DNA of 57,797 nucleotides from JBGTLA01 sp041744375. Lineage in GTDB: Bacteria > Actinomycetota > Acidimicrobiia > Spongiisociales > ZC4RG35. The DNA lies in contig JBGTLA010000110.1 of NCBI GenBank assembly GCA_041744375.1, forward strand, positions 1 through 57,797, written 5' to 3'. Within the stretch, counting starts at the first letter, position 1; the number at the start of each line of letters is the position of its first letter. The position numbers and the translations under genes are program-made. The notes beneath the pieces were generated by a model that saw only the letters and a list, made by a program, of their open reading frames with translations, had not been told where the DNA came from and made no database searches. Of the stretch, positions 51,232-57,797 are shown one piece after another.

Positions 51232-52526
51232 GTCTCTCCCCCTCTCAATCGATCGAAGGCAGCGGCGAAGGCCTCGCCCCGGGCGGCGTACGAGGCAAAC
51301 TGGTCGAAGCTGGCAGCCCCCGGAGCGAGCAGGACTGTGTCTCCTGGCTCAGCCAGTCGGTGAGCAAGGCGGACAGCCTCATCCATGCCAGAGGCCCGGT
51401 GACCCCTGCCCCCGGCCGCCTCGAGCAGGACGGGGGCCGACTCGCCCATCGCAACGACCGCCTTGACCTGGGGGGCTCGGGCCAGTGGGGCGATATCCAA
51501 GCCCTTGGCCTGGCCTCCTGCGATGAGCACCACCGAGCGAAAGGCATCGATGGCCGCCAGGGCCGCATGCGGATTGGTGGCCTTGGAATCGTTCACGAAG
51601 TCGATTTCGCCCAGTGTGCCGATGAGAACACGACGATGCGCTCCGCTCTGGTGGGTGCGGATGACCTCGGCCACAGCCTCGGGGGTCGCTCCCACCTCGA
51701 GTGCCAGGACACCTGCCGCCACCAAATCGACCAACCGGGCTGGATCGACGCTCGGAAGCCGGTCCACCGACAGGTCGTGCTCCCCGAACCGGACGACATC
51801 GCCGGTCACACCAGAGCCTCCTTCGGGGAGCCGCCTGCCCGATACGGGATGGAGGCGGGCCGAAGCTCTCCCGACGGCATCTACCGCTCCGGGATCATCG
51901 CAGTCGAAGACCAAGAGGTCACCCTCATCCTGGCGTTCGAAGATCCTCGCCTTGGCGGCGGCGTAGGCCTGCCGAGAGCCATGCCAGTCGAGATGGTCAA
52001 CCGCCAGGTTCAGCAAGGCGGCCGCCTGTGGGTGGAACCGCTCGATGAAGCGGAGCTGGAAACTAGACACCTCCACCACGACCATATCGAGAGGTTCGAA
52101 GACGACCTCCGAGAGTGCGGTCCCGATGTTGCCCGCCGCAATCGCCCGGTGGCCCGATCGGGACAACATCGTCGCCACCGCATCGGTCACGGTGGTCTTG
52201 CCGTTGGTGCCGGTGACGGCAACCACGGGAAGATCCTCGATCTGGCGCCAGGCGAACTCGATCTCACTCCACACGGGTACGCCGCGCTCGAGTGTCTCGA
52301 CGACCGGCAACGACCTCTCTGAGAATCCGGGACTGGTCACCACGAGATCAACTCCGTCCAACAGCGCCCCATCCCACGCCCCCGACACCACGCCCGCGCC
52401 CACGTCGAGCAACCCGCTCGGATCGATCGGATCTTGGTCGTAGACGGTCACCCGGTGTCCGAGACGACTCGCCAGACGTGCCGCCCCCCGCCCCGACACG
52501 CCCGACCCGAACACGAGCAGCCTCAT
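51228..52526 (-). CDS. murD: UDP-MurNAc-L-Ala:D-glutamate ligase
   Basis: A 432-residue Mur ligase. N-terminal VFGSGVSGRGAARLA binds UDP. The ATP loop is VTGTNGKTTVTDAV. NLAVDHLDWHGS and NDSKATNPHAALAAI are MurD-specific. GGAGGTG upstream sets ATG 52526. There is a gap of 88 bases to mraY with no clear feature. Confidence 0.96.
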   Translation of the reverse strand: MRLLVFGSGVSGRGAARLASRLGHRVTVYDQDPIDPSGLLDVGAGVVSGAWDGALLDGVDLVVTSPGFSERSLPVVETLERGVPVWSEIEFAWRQIEDLPVVAVTGTNGKTTVTDAVATMLSRSGHRAIAAGNIGTALSEVVFEPLDMVVVEVSSFQLRFIERFHPQAAALLNLAVDHLDWHGSRQAYAAAKARIFERQDEGDLLVFDCDDPGAVDAVGRASARLHPVSGRRLPEGGSGVTGDVVRFGEHDLSVDRLPSVDPARLVDLVAAGVLALEVGATPEAVAEVIRTHQSGAHRRVLIGTLGEIDFVNDSKATNPHAALAAIDAFRSVVLIAGGQAKGLDIAPLARAPQVKAVVAMGESAPVLLEAAGGRGHRASGMDEAVRLAHRLAEPGDTVLLAPGAASFDQFASYAARGEAFAAAFDRLRGGET

Positions 52527-52614
52527 GGCGCACCTCCGGCACCGTTGACAGAGAGAGGGCCGCTGGCCGCCGGAGGTGTTGGGCGCACGGGGAACGGGGA
52601 ACGAGGACCGGGTC

Positions 52615-53685
52615 TCATCGGCCACCTCGCAGGATGCCTTCCACGGCGAGGAAGTCGGCGTAGAAAAGTCCCAGCCCCAGGGCGACTCCGATGCCGGTGA
52701 GAATCCAGAACCTGATGACGACGGTCGTCTCGGGCCAGCCCAGGAGATCGAAGTGGAAGTGGAAGGGCGCCATCCGGAAGATCCTCCGTCCTGTCAGCTT
52801 GAAGCTGGCCACCTGGAGCATCACCGACAGGGTCTCGGCCACGAAGATCCCACCCACTATCACCAACAGGAGGTGGGTGTTGGTCAACAGGGCCAGGGCC
52901 GCCAGGAGTCCTCCGATCCCCTGTGATCCGACATCTCCCATGAAGATCTTGGCCGGCGGGGCGTTCCACCACAGGAACCCGAGGAGAGCGGCGAACATGG
53001 CCGCCGAGACCGTGGCCAGCTCGAGAGGGTTGAGTGCCTCGTAGATTCCTACCGGGGCAGCGTTACGAAACTGCCAGAAGGCGATGATGGTGTATGCCCC
53101 GAACACGAGGGTCCCCGCCCCGCCGGCCAGTCCGTCCATCCCGTCGGCCAGGTTCACGCCGTTGGCGGCCCCCAACAGCATGATGAGGACCCAGATGAAG
53201 AAGAACACCCCGAGATCGATGCCGAGAGGGCGGACGAACGAGATCTCGGTGACGACATCGACGGCGCTCGCCCCTAGGGCGAAGAGAATGGCAATGATGA
53301 GCTGCGCCCCGAACTTGTCCCGTTTGCTCAGTCCCAATGACCGCTTGTTGGTGAACTTCACGTAGTCGTCCAAGAAGCCCACTGCCGCCATCCCCACCAG
53401 CGCCATCACCGCCAGGATGCCTCCCGCCCCAAACGGCTCGAAGGAGAAGGAGAAACCACTCGGGGTCCACACGCGGATGTGAGCCAGAAACCATCCGACC
53501 ACGGCAGCCAGCACGAACACCGCACCGCCCATCGTGGGCGTGCCCTGCTTGTGACCGTGTTGTGTGGCGATGTCGTCTTGGATGAACTGGCCGATCTGTC
53601 GACGTCGTAGCACGCGGATCGCATACGGCGTGCCGAAGATGGACACCATCAACGCGACTGCTGCAGCGATGAGGAGCGAGATCAC
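52615..53685 (-). CDS. mraY: Phospho-MurNAc-pentapeptide translocase
   Basis: A 356-residue ten-helix enzyme that moves phospho-MurNAc-pentapeptide to undecaprenyl phosphate (lipid I). Signatures are GFLDDYVKF with paired Asp, NLADGMDGLAGG and FMGDVGSQGIGG. GTG at 53685 overlaps the murE stop by 4 bases. There is no murF between them. Confidence 0.96.
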   Translation of the reverse strand: MISLLIAAAVALMVSIFGTPYAIRVLRRRQIGQFIQDDIATQHGHKQGTPTMGGAVFVLAAVVGWFLAHIRVWTPSGFSFSFEPFGAGGILAVMALVGMAAVGFLDDYVKFTNKRSLGLSKRDKFGAQLIIAILFALGASAVDVVTEISFVRPLGIDLGVFFFIWVLIMLLGAANGVNLADGMDGLAGGAGTLVFGAYTIIAFWQFRNAAPVGIYEALNPLELATVSAAMFAALLGFLWWNAPPAKIFMGDVGSQGIGGLLAALALLTNTHLLLVIVGGIFVAETLSVMLQVASFKLTGRRIFRMAPFHFHFDLLGWPETTVVIRFWILTGIGVALGLGLFYADFLAVEGILRGGR

Positions 53686-55142
53686 CGCTGGGACCCGCGC
53701 AGAGAGGCGAGAACGTCGCGTGCCACGAGACGATCATCGAACGGCAACGAGCGACCCGCCACCTCCTGGCCCCGTTCGTGGCCGCGACCCAGGACGAGGA
53801 CGACGTCACCTTCTCGCGCCTGTTCGATCGCCCAACGAATGGCAGAGCGACGATCGGGGTCAGCTCGCACCTGTTGAGGATCGGCCACGCCGGCAAGCAC
53901 CCCGGCGATGATGGCTTGTGGATCCTCGGATCGCGGGTTGTCCGACGTTACGATCGCTACGTCGGCAGACGACGCCGCTGCTCCCATCCGTGGGCGCTTC
54001 TCACGGTCGCGATCCCCCCCCGCTCCGAACACCACAATCACCCGCTTGGCTCCCGACGATCGGGCGGTTGCGATCGCCTGCGAGATACCGGCGGGAGTAT
54101 GGGCGTAATCGACGACCACCCGCACCGGATCGTCACCGGACACCAACTCGAAGCGCCCGGGCACGCCCGCGAATGTGTTCAGGGCCCCAACGGCGTCTTC
54201 GAGACCTACCTGGACGGCGCGGGCACATCCGACTGCCATCGCAGCATTGTCGACGTTGAAACGGCCTCCCAACGGCAATATGACATCGGCCTGTCCCTCG
54301 GGCGTAGCGATGACGAAGCGGGACATCTTCACGCCCGACTCGACATCGCCGAGCGAAATGTCCCCACCCTCACCCACGGTCGTGAGCGGTATCGCCAGCA
54401 TCTCCACGAGTCTGCGCCCAGCCGGGTCGTCGATGTTCACCACCGCCTGGCGGGTTCGGCGGGCGTCGAACAGCTCCACCTTGGCCGCGAAGTAGGCATC
54501 CATGTCCCCGTGAAAGTCAAGATGGTCCTGACTGAGGTTGGTGAAGGCCGCTACCGCGAACCGGGCGGCGTTGACTCGCCCCAGCGCCAAAGCGTGGGAA
54601 CTGACCTCGGCCGCTACCACCTCCGCTCCGGCATCAGCCATCCGTGCGAGCAGCCGCTGGAAATCGGTGGCTTCGGGGGTGGTCCGCGTGTTGGGAATGC
54701 TGTTGGCACCGACCCGGGTGTGGACTGTGCCCACGAGGCCCGAGGTACGCCCCGCCGCTGTCACCATCGCCTCGATCATGTGGGTCACGGTGGTCTTGCC
54801 GTTGGTTCCCGTCACCCCTATGAGCTCGAGTCGCTCGGTGGGTCGTCCGTGCACCGCCGCCGCCACCGGTGCCATAGCCTTGCGAGTGTCGGAGACCACG
54901 ATCTGTGCCGCCGAGAGCTCCAAGCGACGCTCCACCATCACCGCGGGGCTTCCCGCCGCTATGGCGTCGCCGACGAAACGATGCCCGTCGTAGAGCGAAC
55001 CGGGAACGGCCACGAACAGTGTCCCCGGGCCTGCCTGACGGCTGTCATGGGTTACGTCGCGCACCACCACATCGCCTCCGCCCACGACCTCGCCCCCCAC
55101 CAGAGCGGCCAGGTCGGCCACCCGGTCAGTTCTCGATTCCAT
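53682..55142 (-). CDS. murE: UDP-MurNAc-tripeptide synthetase, meso-DAP type
   Basis: A 486-residue Mur ligase adding the third stem residue. The ATP loop is GTNGKTTVT (112-120). DNPR at about 401-404 (VTSDNPRSEDP) is the motif of enzymes that add meso-diaminopimelate rather than lysine. DYAHTPAGI and GHERGQEV complete the family pattern. ATG at 55142 lies 17 bases inside ftsI. The stop overlaps mraY directly. Confidence 0.96.
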   Translation of the reverse strand: MESRTDRVADLAALVGGEVVGGGDVVVRDVTHDSRQAGPGTLFVAVPGSLYDGHRFVGDAIAAGSPAVMVERRLELSAAQIVVSDTRKAMAPVAAAVHGRPTERLELIGVTGTNGKTTVTHMIEAMVTAAGRTSGLVGTVHTRVGANSIPNTRTTPEATDFQRLLARMADAGAEVVAAEVSSHALALGRVNAARFAVAAFTNLSQDHLDFHGDMDAYFAAKVELFDARRTRQAVVNIDDPAGRRLVEMLAIPLTTVGEGGDISLGDVESGVKMSRFVIATPEGQADVILPLGGRFNVDNAAMAVGCARAVQVGLEDAVGALNTFAGVPGRFELVSGDDPVRVVVDYAHTPAGISQAIATARSSGAKRVIVVFGAGGDRDREKRPRMGAAASSADVAIVTSDNPRSEDPQAIIAGVLAGVADPQQVRADPDRRSAIRWAIEQAREGDVVLVLGRGHERGQEVAGRSLPFDDRLVARDVLASLRGSQR

Positions 55143-56868
55143 CCGGTGTCACCCCCAGCCTATGGAGGGCCTGTTCCATGATCTGGGAGAAGACCGGCGC
55201 CGCCGCCCGTCCCCCGGTCCGGAAGTCCCACGTCGGTTCGTCGATCATCACCGCCACGACCAGTTTGGGGTCGTCGATGGGTGCGAGACCGACGAAGCTG
55301 GCGCGGGTGACATCCATGTACTTGCCATCTTCGCCCAGCTTGTTGGCGGTACCCGTCTTTCCCCCCACCCGGTAACCCTCCACCGAGGCGCTGCCCCCGG
55401 TTCCCGATTCGACGACGCCCGCCAACAGCTCCCGCATGACCTGAGCCGTCTGTGGTGTGACCACTCGGCGGGTGGCCTGCTCGGGCGACGTCTCGGCACC
55501 GTGCACATCCACGATGGACGACACGAGGCTGGGCTGGATCCAGGTGCCCTCGTTTCCGATGGCCGCGTAGGCGGCGGCCATCTGCAGGGGTGAGGCGGCG
55601 AGCGAATACCCGATGGCTGCCGACAGTGGGCAGATCGTGCATCCGGCCGGCATGTTGAGGATGCCCCCCGTCTCGGCGGCGTAGTCGATCCCGGTCGGTG
55701 ATTGCAGACCGAATTTCTCGATGTAGTCGACCAATACTCCCTCGGGCAGGCGCTGGGCGATGCGGATGATGCCGACATTCGAGGATGTCGTGAAGATGTC
55801 GCGAACCGTCATGTCCATCGTCTCGTGCTTCTCGAAATCCGAGTAGCAGCCGTATACCTCGTCGGTACTCGACTTGCAGGCGCCAGGCCGCAGCTCGATC
55901 TGGTCGGCCACCGCTCCGAACACCGTGCCCACACCGACGACCCCCTCCTCGAGAGCAGCGGCGAGGGTGACGAGCTTCTGGATCGAACCAGGTTCGTAAG
56001 GTTCACGGACGACGGCGTTGGAGAACGGGCCGCCCCCGACCGTGGCTCGCGTGACCGGATCAAAGGCGGGCGCCCCCGCCATCGCCAGGACCTCGCCGGT
56101 CTCGACTGCCAGGACGACGGCCCAGCACCCTTGGGCACCGGTCCGCGCCAACGCCTCGGTGCAGGCATTCTGGGTGGCGTATTGGAGTGGAATGTCGATG
56201 GTCGTGACCAGATCCCCGCCGGGCACGGCCGGAATCTCTTCCAGCCGGCCTTGGGGTATCGGCGTGCCCGAACGCGACCGTTCGAACAGCTGCCGCCCGG
56301 GGGTCCCCCGCAGCTGGTCGTCGTATTGGAACTCGAGGCCTTCCAATCCGTTTCCATCGATGTCGACGAATCCCACCACGTGGGCGGCCACTGGCCCCGC
56401 CGGGTAACTGCGGGTGGTCTCGGGCTCAAAGAAGACGCCCATCAGATCCATCTGGCGGATTTGTTCGGCCAGGTCGAGGTCGACCTGGCGCTTCAAGTAC
56501 ACGAAATCGCGATCTGACTGCAGCCTTTCGACGAGAACCCCGGGGTCGACTCCGACCAGCCCACCCACCTGCTGGGCCACGAACAGCGGCTCGGCGACGA
56601 GTTGGGGAACCGCATAGATCGTGATCGACTCGACCGCCATGGCCAGTAGATCACCGTTGCGGTCGTAGATCCGGCCGCGTTCAGGGGCGAGGGGACGTTC
56701 GACCAGCCGCTGCTCCAGTCCCCGTTCTCTCAGTTCGGCGGCTTCGACCACCTGAACCTGGAGGAGACGGTAGCCCATCCCCATCCAGGCGAGCACCAAG
56801 AAGATGCCGAAGAGGGCAAGACGCACGCTCCCCGGGGCCAACCGGCGGCCGGCCGGACGAGCCGCCAC
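55126..56868 (-). CDS. ftsI: Septal transpeptidase FtsI (class B PBP)
   Basis: A 580-residue penicillin-binding protein with one N-terminal helix. Residues about 60-210 form the pedestal. Transpeptidase motifs are S295-x-x-K298 (EPGSIQK), S362-S-N364 and K504-T-G506. Cys331/Cys341 and Cys410/Cys413 (CTIC) lie outside the membrane and could form disulfides. GTG at 56868. Works with FtsW. Upstream bases 56869-57036 separate it from ftsL and show no gene. Confidence 0.95.
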   Translation of the reverse strand: MAARPAGRRLAPGSVRLALFGIFLVLAWMGMGYRLLQVQVVEAAELRERGLEQRLVERPLAPERGRIYDRNGDLLAMAVESITIYAVPQLVAEPLFVAQQVGGLVGVDPGVLVERLQSDRDFVYLKRQVDLDLAEQIRQMDLMGVFFEPETTRSYPAGPVAAHVVGFVDIDGNGLEGLEFQYDDQLRGTPGRQLFERSRSGTPIPQGRLEEIPAVPGGDLVTTIDIPLQYATQNACTEALARTGAQGCWAVVLAVETGEVLAMAGAPAFDPVTRATVGGGPFSNAVVREPYEPGSIQKLVTLAAALEEGVVGVGTVFGAVADQIELRPGACKSSTDEVYGCYSDFEKHETMDMTVRDIFTTSSNVGIIRIAQRLPEGVLVDYIEKFGLQSPTGIDYAAETGGILNMPAGCTICPLSAAIGYSLAASPLQMAAAYAAIGNEGTWIQPSLVSSIVDVHGAETSPEQATRRVVTPQTAQVMRELLAGVVESGTGGSASVEGYRVGGKTGTANKLGEDGKYMDVTRASFVGLAPIDDPKLVVAVMIDEPTWDFRTGGRAAAPVFSQIMEQALHRLGVTPDGIEN

Positions 56869-57036
56869 CGGCTCACCGCCGACGCCAGAGCTCTTCAGGT
56901 GGGAGCGCCTCGAGCGCCGCCCACCCGGCTCCAGCGCCGAGACTCGGGTAAGGGCAGATGCAGAGAGCGGAAGGCGAGAAAGGGGGCGCGATGACAGTCA
57001 CCGGGGCGGGTGCCTCACGGAGGTGGCTTGATCCCG

Positions 57037-57432
57037 TCACGACCTCGGCTCCGATCGGTACGTGGTGACAGCCAGGTCGACGTTTTCGTCGCCTCGTCCC
57101 ACGCTGACGAGGAGCTGACGCCGCTGAGACGGAATGACGAGGCCGAGCTCCTCGGCAAGCGGAGCGATACGGGCAGGATTTTCCATCTCTGCGATCTCGA
57201 TCCGGAGACGCTGGTTGATCGATGCCTGCTCGGCGATTGCGATATCGAGGGCCATTTGCTCGAACGCAGCCCGGTCGAGCGCCGTCCGCGCTCCTACGAG
57301 CCCGAGGAAAGCCACGATTGCGATCACCGACACCACCACCCAGGGCGCGGTGGCCGGACGACGGGCCCGGGTTCCGGGTATGACTCGAAGACGGCTGTCG
57401 ATCGACGGGGAGCGAAGCGGCCGGGCGGTCAT
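57037..57432 (-). CDS. ftsL: Cell division protein FtsL-like
   Basis: A 131-residue bitopic protein. A cytoplasmic N-terminus (about 1-30) leads to one helix (WVVVSVIAIVAFLGLVGA) and a short coiled coil (about 60-85), ending in an IPSQRRQLLVSVG tail. Position between rsmH and ftsI and this layout identify FtsL; sequence identity in the family is low. ATG at 57432 overlaps the rsmH stop by 4 bases. Confidence 0.8.
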   Translation of the reverse strand: MTARPLRSPSIDSRLRVIPGTRARRPATAPWVVVSVIAIVAFLGLVGARTALDRAAFEQMALDIAIAEQASINQRLRIEIAEMENPARIAPLAEELGLVIPSQRRQLLVSVGRGDENVDLAVTTYRSEPRS

Positions 57433-57797
57433 GCGGCCATCCCCGACTTCTCGACCGCACGCATCCGCGCGGAGCGGGCGCGGGGATTGCGGGCGATCTC
57501 TTCGGGAGTTGGCTTCGTGGCCTTGCGCGTCAGCAACCGCAGCTCGGGGTTCCTACCGCACGCGCACACCGGCAAATCGGGCGGGCAGGTGCATCCTCGC
57601 CACCCAGCGGCGAACCTCTGCTTGACGATCCGGTCCTCGAGCGAGTGATACGAGATCACGGCGCATCGCCCTCCTGGCACCAGCAGGTCGAGGACGTCAT
57701 CGAGCCCGGCGGCGAGGGCGTCCAACTCGCCGTTCACGGCGATGCGGATGGCCTGGAATGTCCGCCGGGCGGGATGACCGCTGCGCCGCAGGGCGGC
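57429..57797 (-). CDS. rsmH: 16S rRNA m4C1402 methyltransferase RsmH, C-terminal part
   Basis: The gene runs out of the window; the last 122 codons are present. VNGELDALAAGLDDVL, GGRCAVISYHSLEDRIVKQ and CTCPPDLPVCACGRNPEL match the end of RsmH (MraW), which methylates C1402 of 16S rRNA at N4. It is the first dcw gene seen; mraZ would lie further upstream. Confidence 0.95.
   Translation of the reverse strand, partial: AALRRSGHPARRTFQAIRIAVNGELDALAAGLDDVLDLLVPGGRCAVISYHSLEDRIVKQRFAAGWRGCTCPPDLPVCACGRNPELRLLTRKATKPTPEEIARNPRARSARMRAVEKSGMAA

Noticed and set aside
1..57797. CRISPR arrays, insertion sequences, prophage genes
   Set aside because: No regularly spaced repeats, transposase, integrase or phage structural genes were seen.

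Overview
The window is a stretch of a high-GC actinobacterial chromosome. The evidence is a Wag31-type DivIVA, SepF and YggT beside a division/cell-wall (dcw) cluster, a eukaryote-like (long-form) isoleucyl-tRNA synthetase, a tandem pair of ArsA/Get3-like ATPases like the mycobacterial Rv3679/Rv3680 pair, many GTG starts, four-base ATGA/GTGA gene overlaps and several TAnnnT -10 boxes placed so that transcripts would be leaderless. MurE carries the DNPR motif of meso-diaminopimelate-adding enzymes. The Tad locus style suggests Acidimicrobiia or a related deep actinobacterial class, but that placement is inference. No phage, insertion sequence or CRISPR array is visible. Most genes are housekeeping.

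Layout. 1-796 (+): class IVb (Flp) pilin genes in tandem, one cut by the window edge and two intact, with an exact 112-base repeat and a GNRA-loop hairpin after two of them. 844-8732 (-): the Tad/Flp pilus export operon, read as a possible small zinc-ribbon protein, cpaB, cpaE/tadZ, cpaF/tadA, a von Willebrand factor A-tadB fusion, tadC and a polytopic GT-C-like membrane protein. 8818-13454 (-): rpsA, polA and a small coiled-coil protein. 13505-13588 (+): tRNA-Leu(CAA), followed by a REP-like imperfect palindrome.

13891-19584 (-): a tightly overlapping trpE-ygfZ-trpC-trpF-trpB-trpA operon without trpD or trpG. 19625-20648: a DUF559/AbiEi-type nuclease-like gene bracketed by two almost identical perfect hairpins; this is the most unusual object in the window. 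20645-22743 (-): ccdA, thyA, dfrA. 22768-25969: an MFS transporter (+), then nth and a MATE exporter (-). 26120-29011: a hotdog thioesterase (+), a small membrane protein (-), a 71-residue protein and two ArsA/Get3-like ATPases (+). 29027-34602 (-): a secreted HExxH protein and dnaE interrupted by a 433-residue intein.

34738-37328 (-): dksA/traR-like, lspA, rluD and a zinc-finger rhomboid protease. 37454-41612 (+): ileS and a DMT/EamA transporter. 41697-57797 (-): the dcw cluster, read as rsmH (cut by the window end), ftsL, ftsI, murE, mraY, murD, ftsW, murG, murC, murB, ftsQ, ftsZ, pgeF, yggS, sepF, yggT, divIVA. murF, normally between murE and mraY, is absent.

How the parts work together: the dcw genes build peptidoglycan precursors and the septum, and divIVA/sepF direct where growth and division occur. 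The Tad genes assemble a pilus from the Flp pilins at the window start. The prepilin peptidase and the minor pseudopilins TadE/F/G are not in the window and must lie elsewhere. The trp operon makes tryptophan from chorismate with two steps supplied from other loci.
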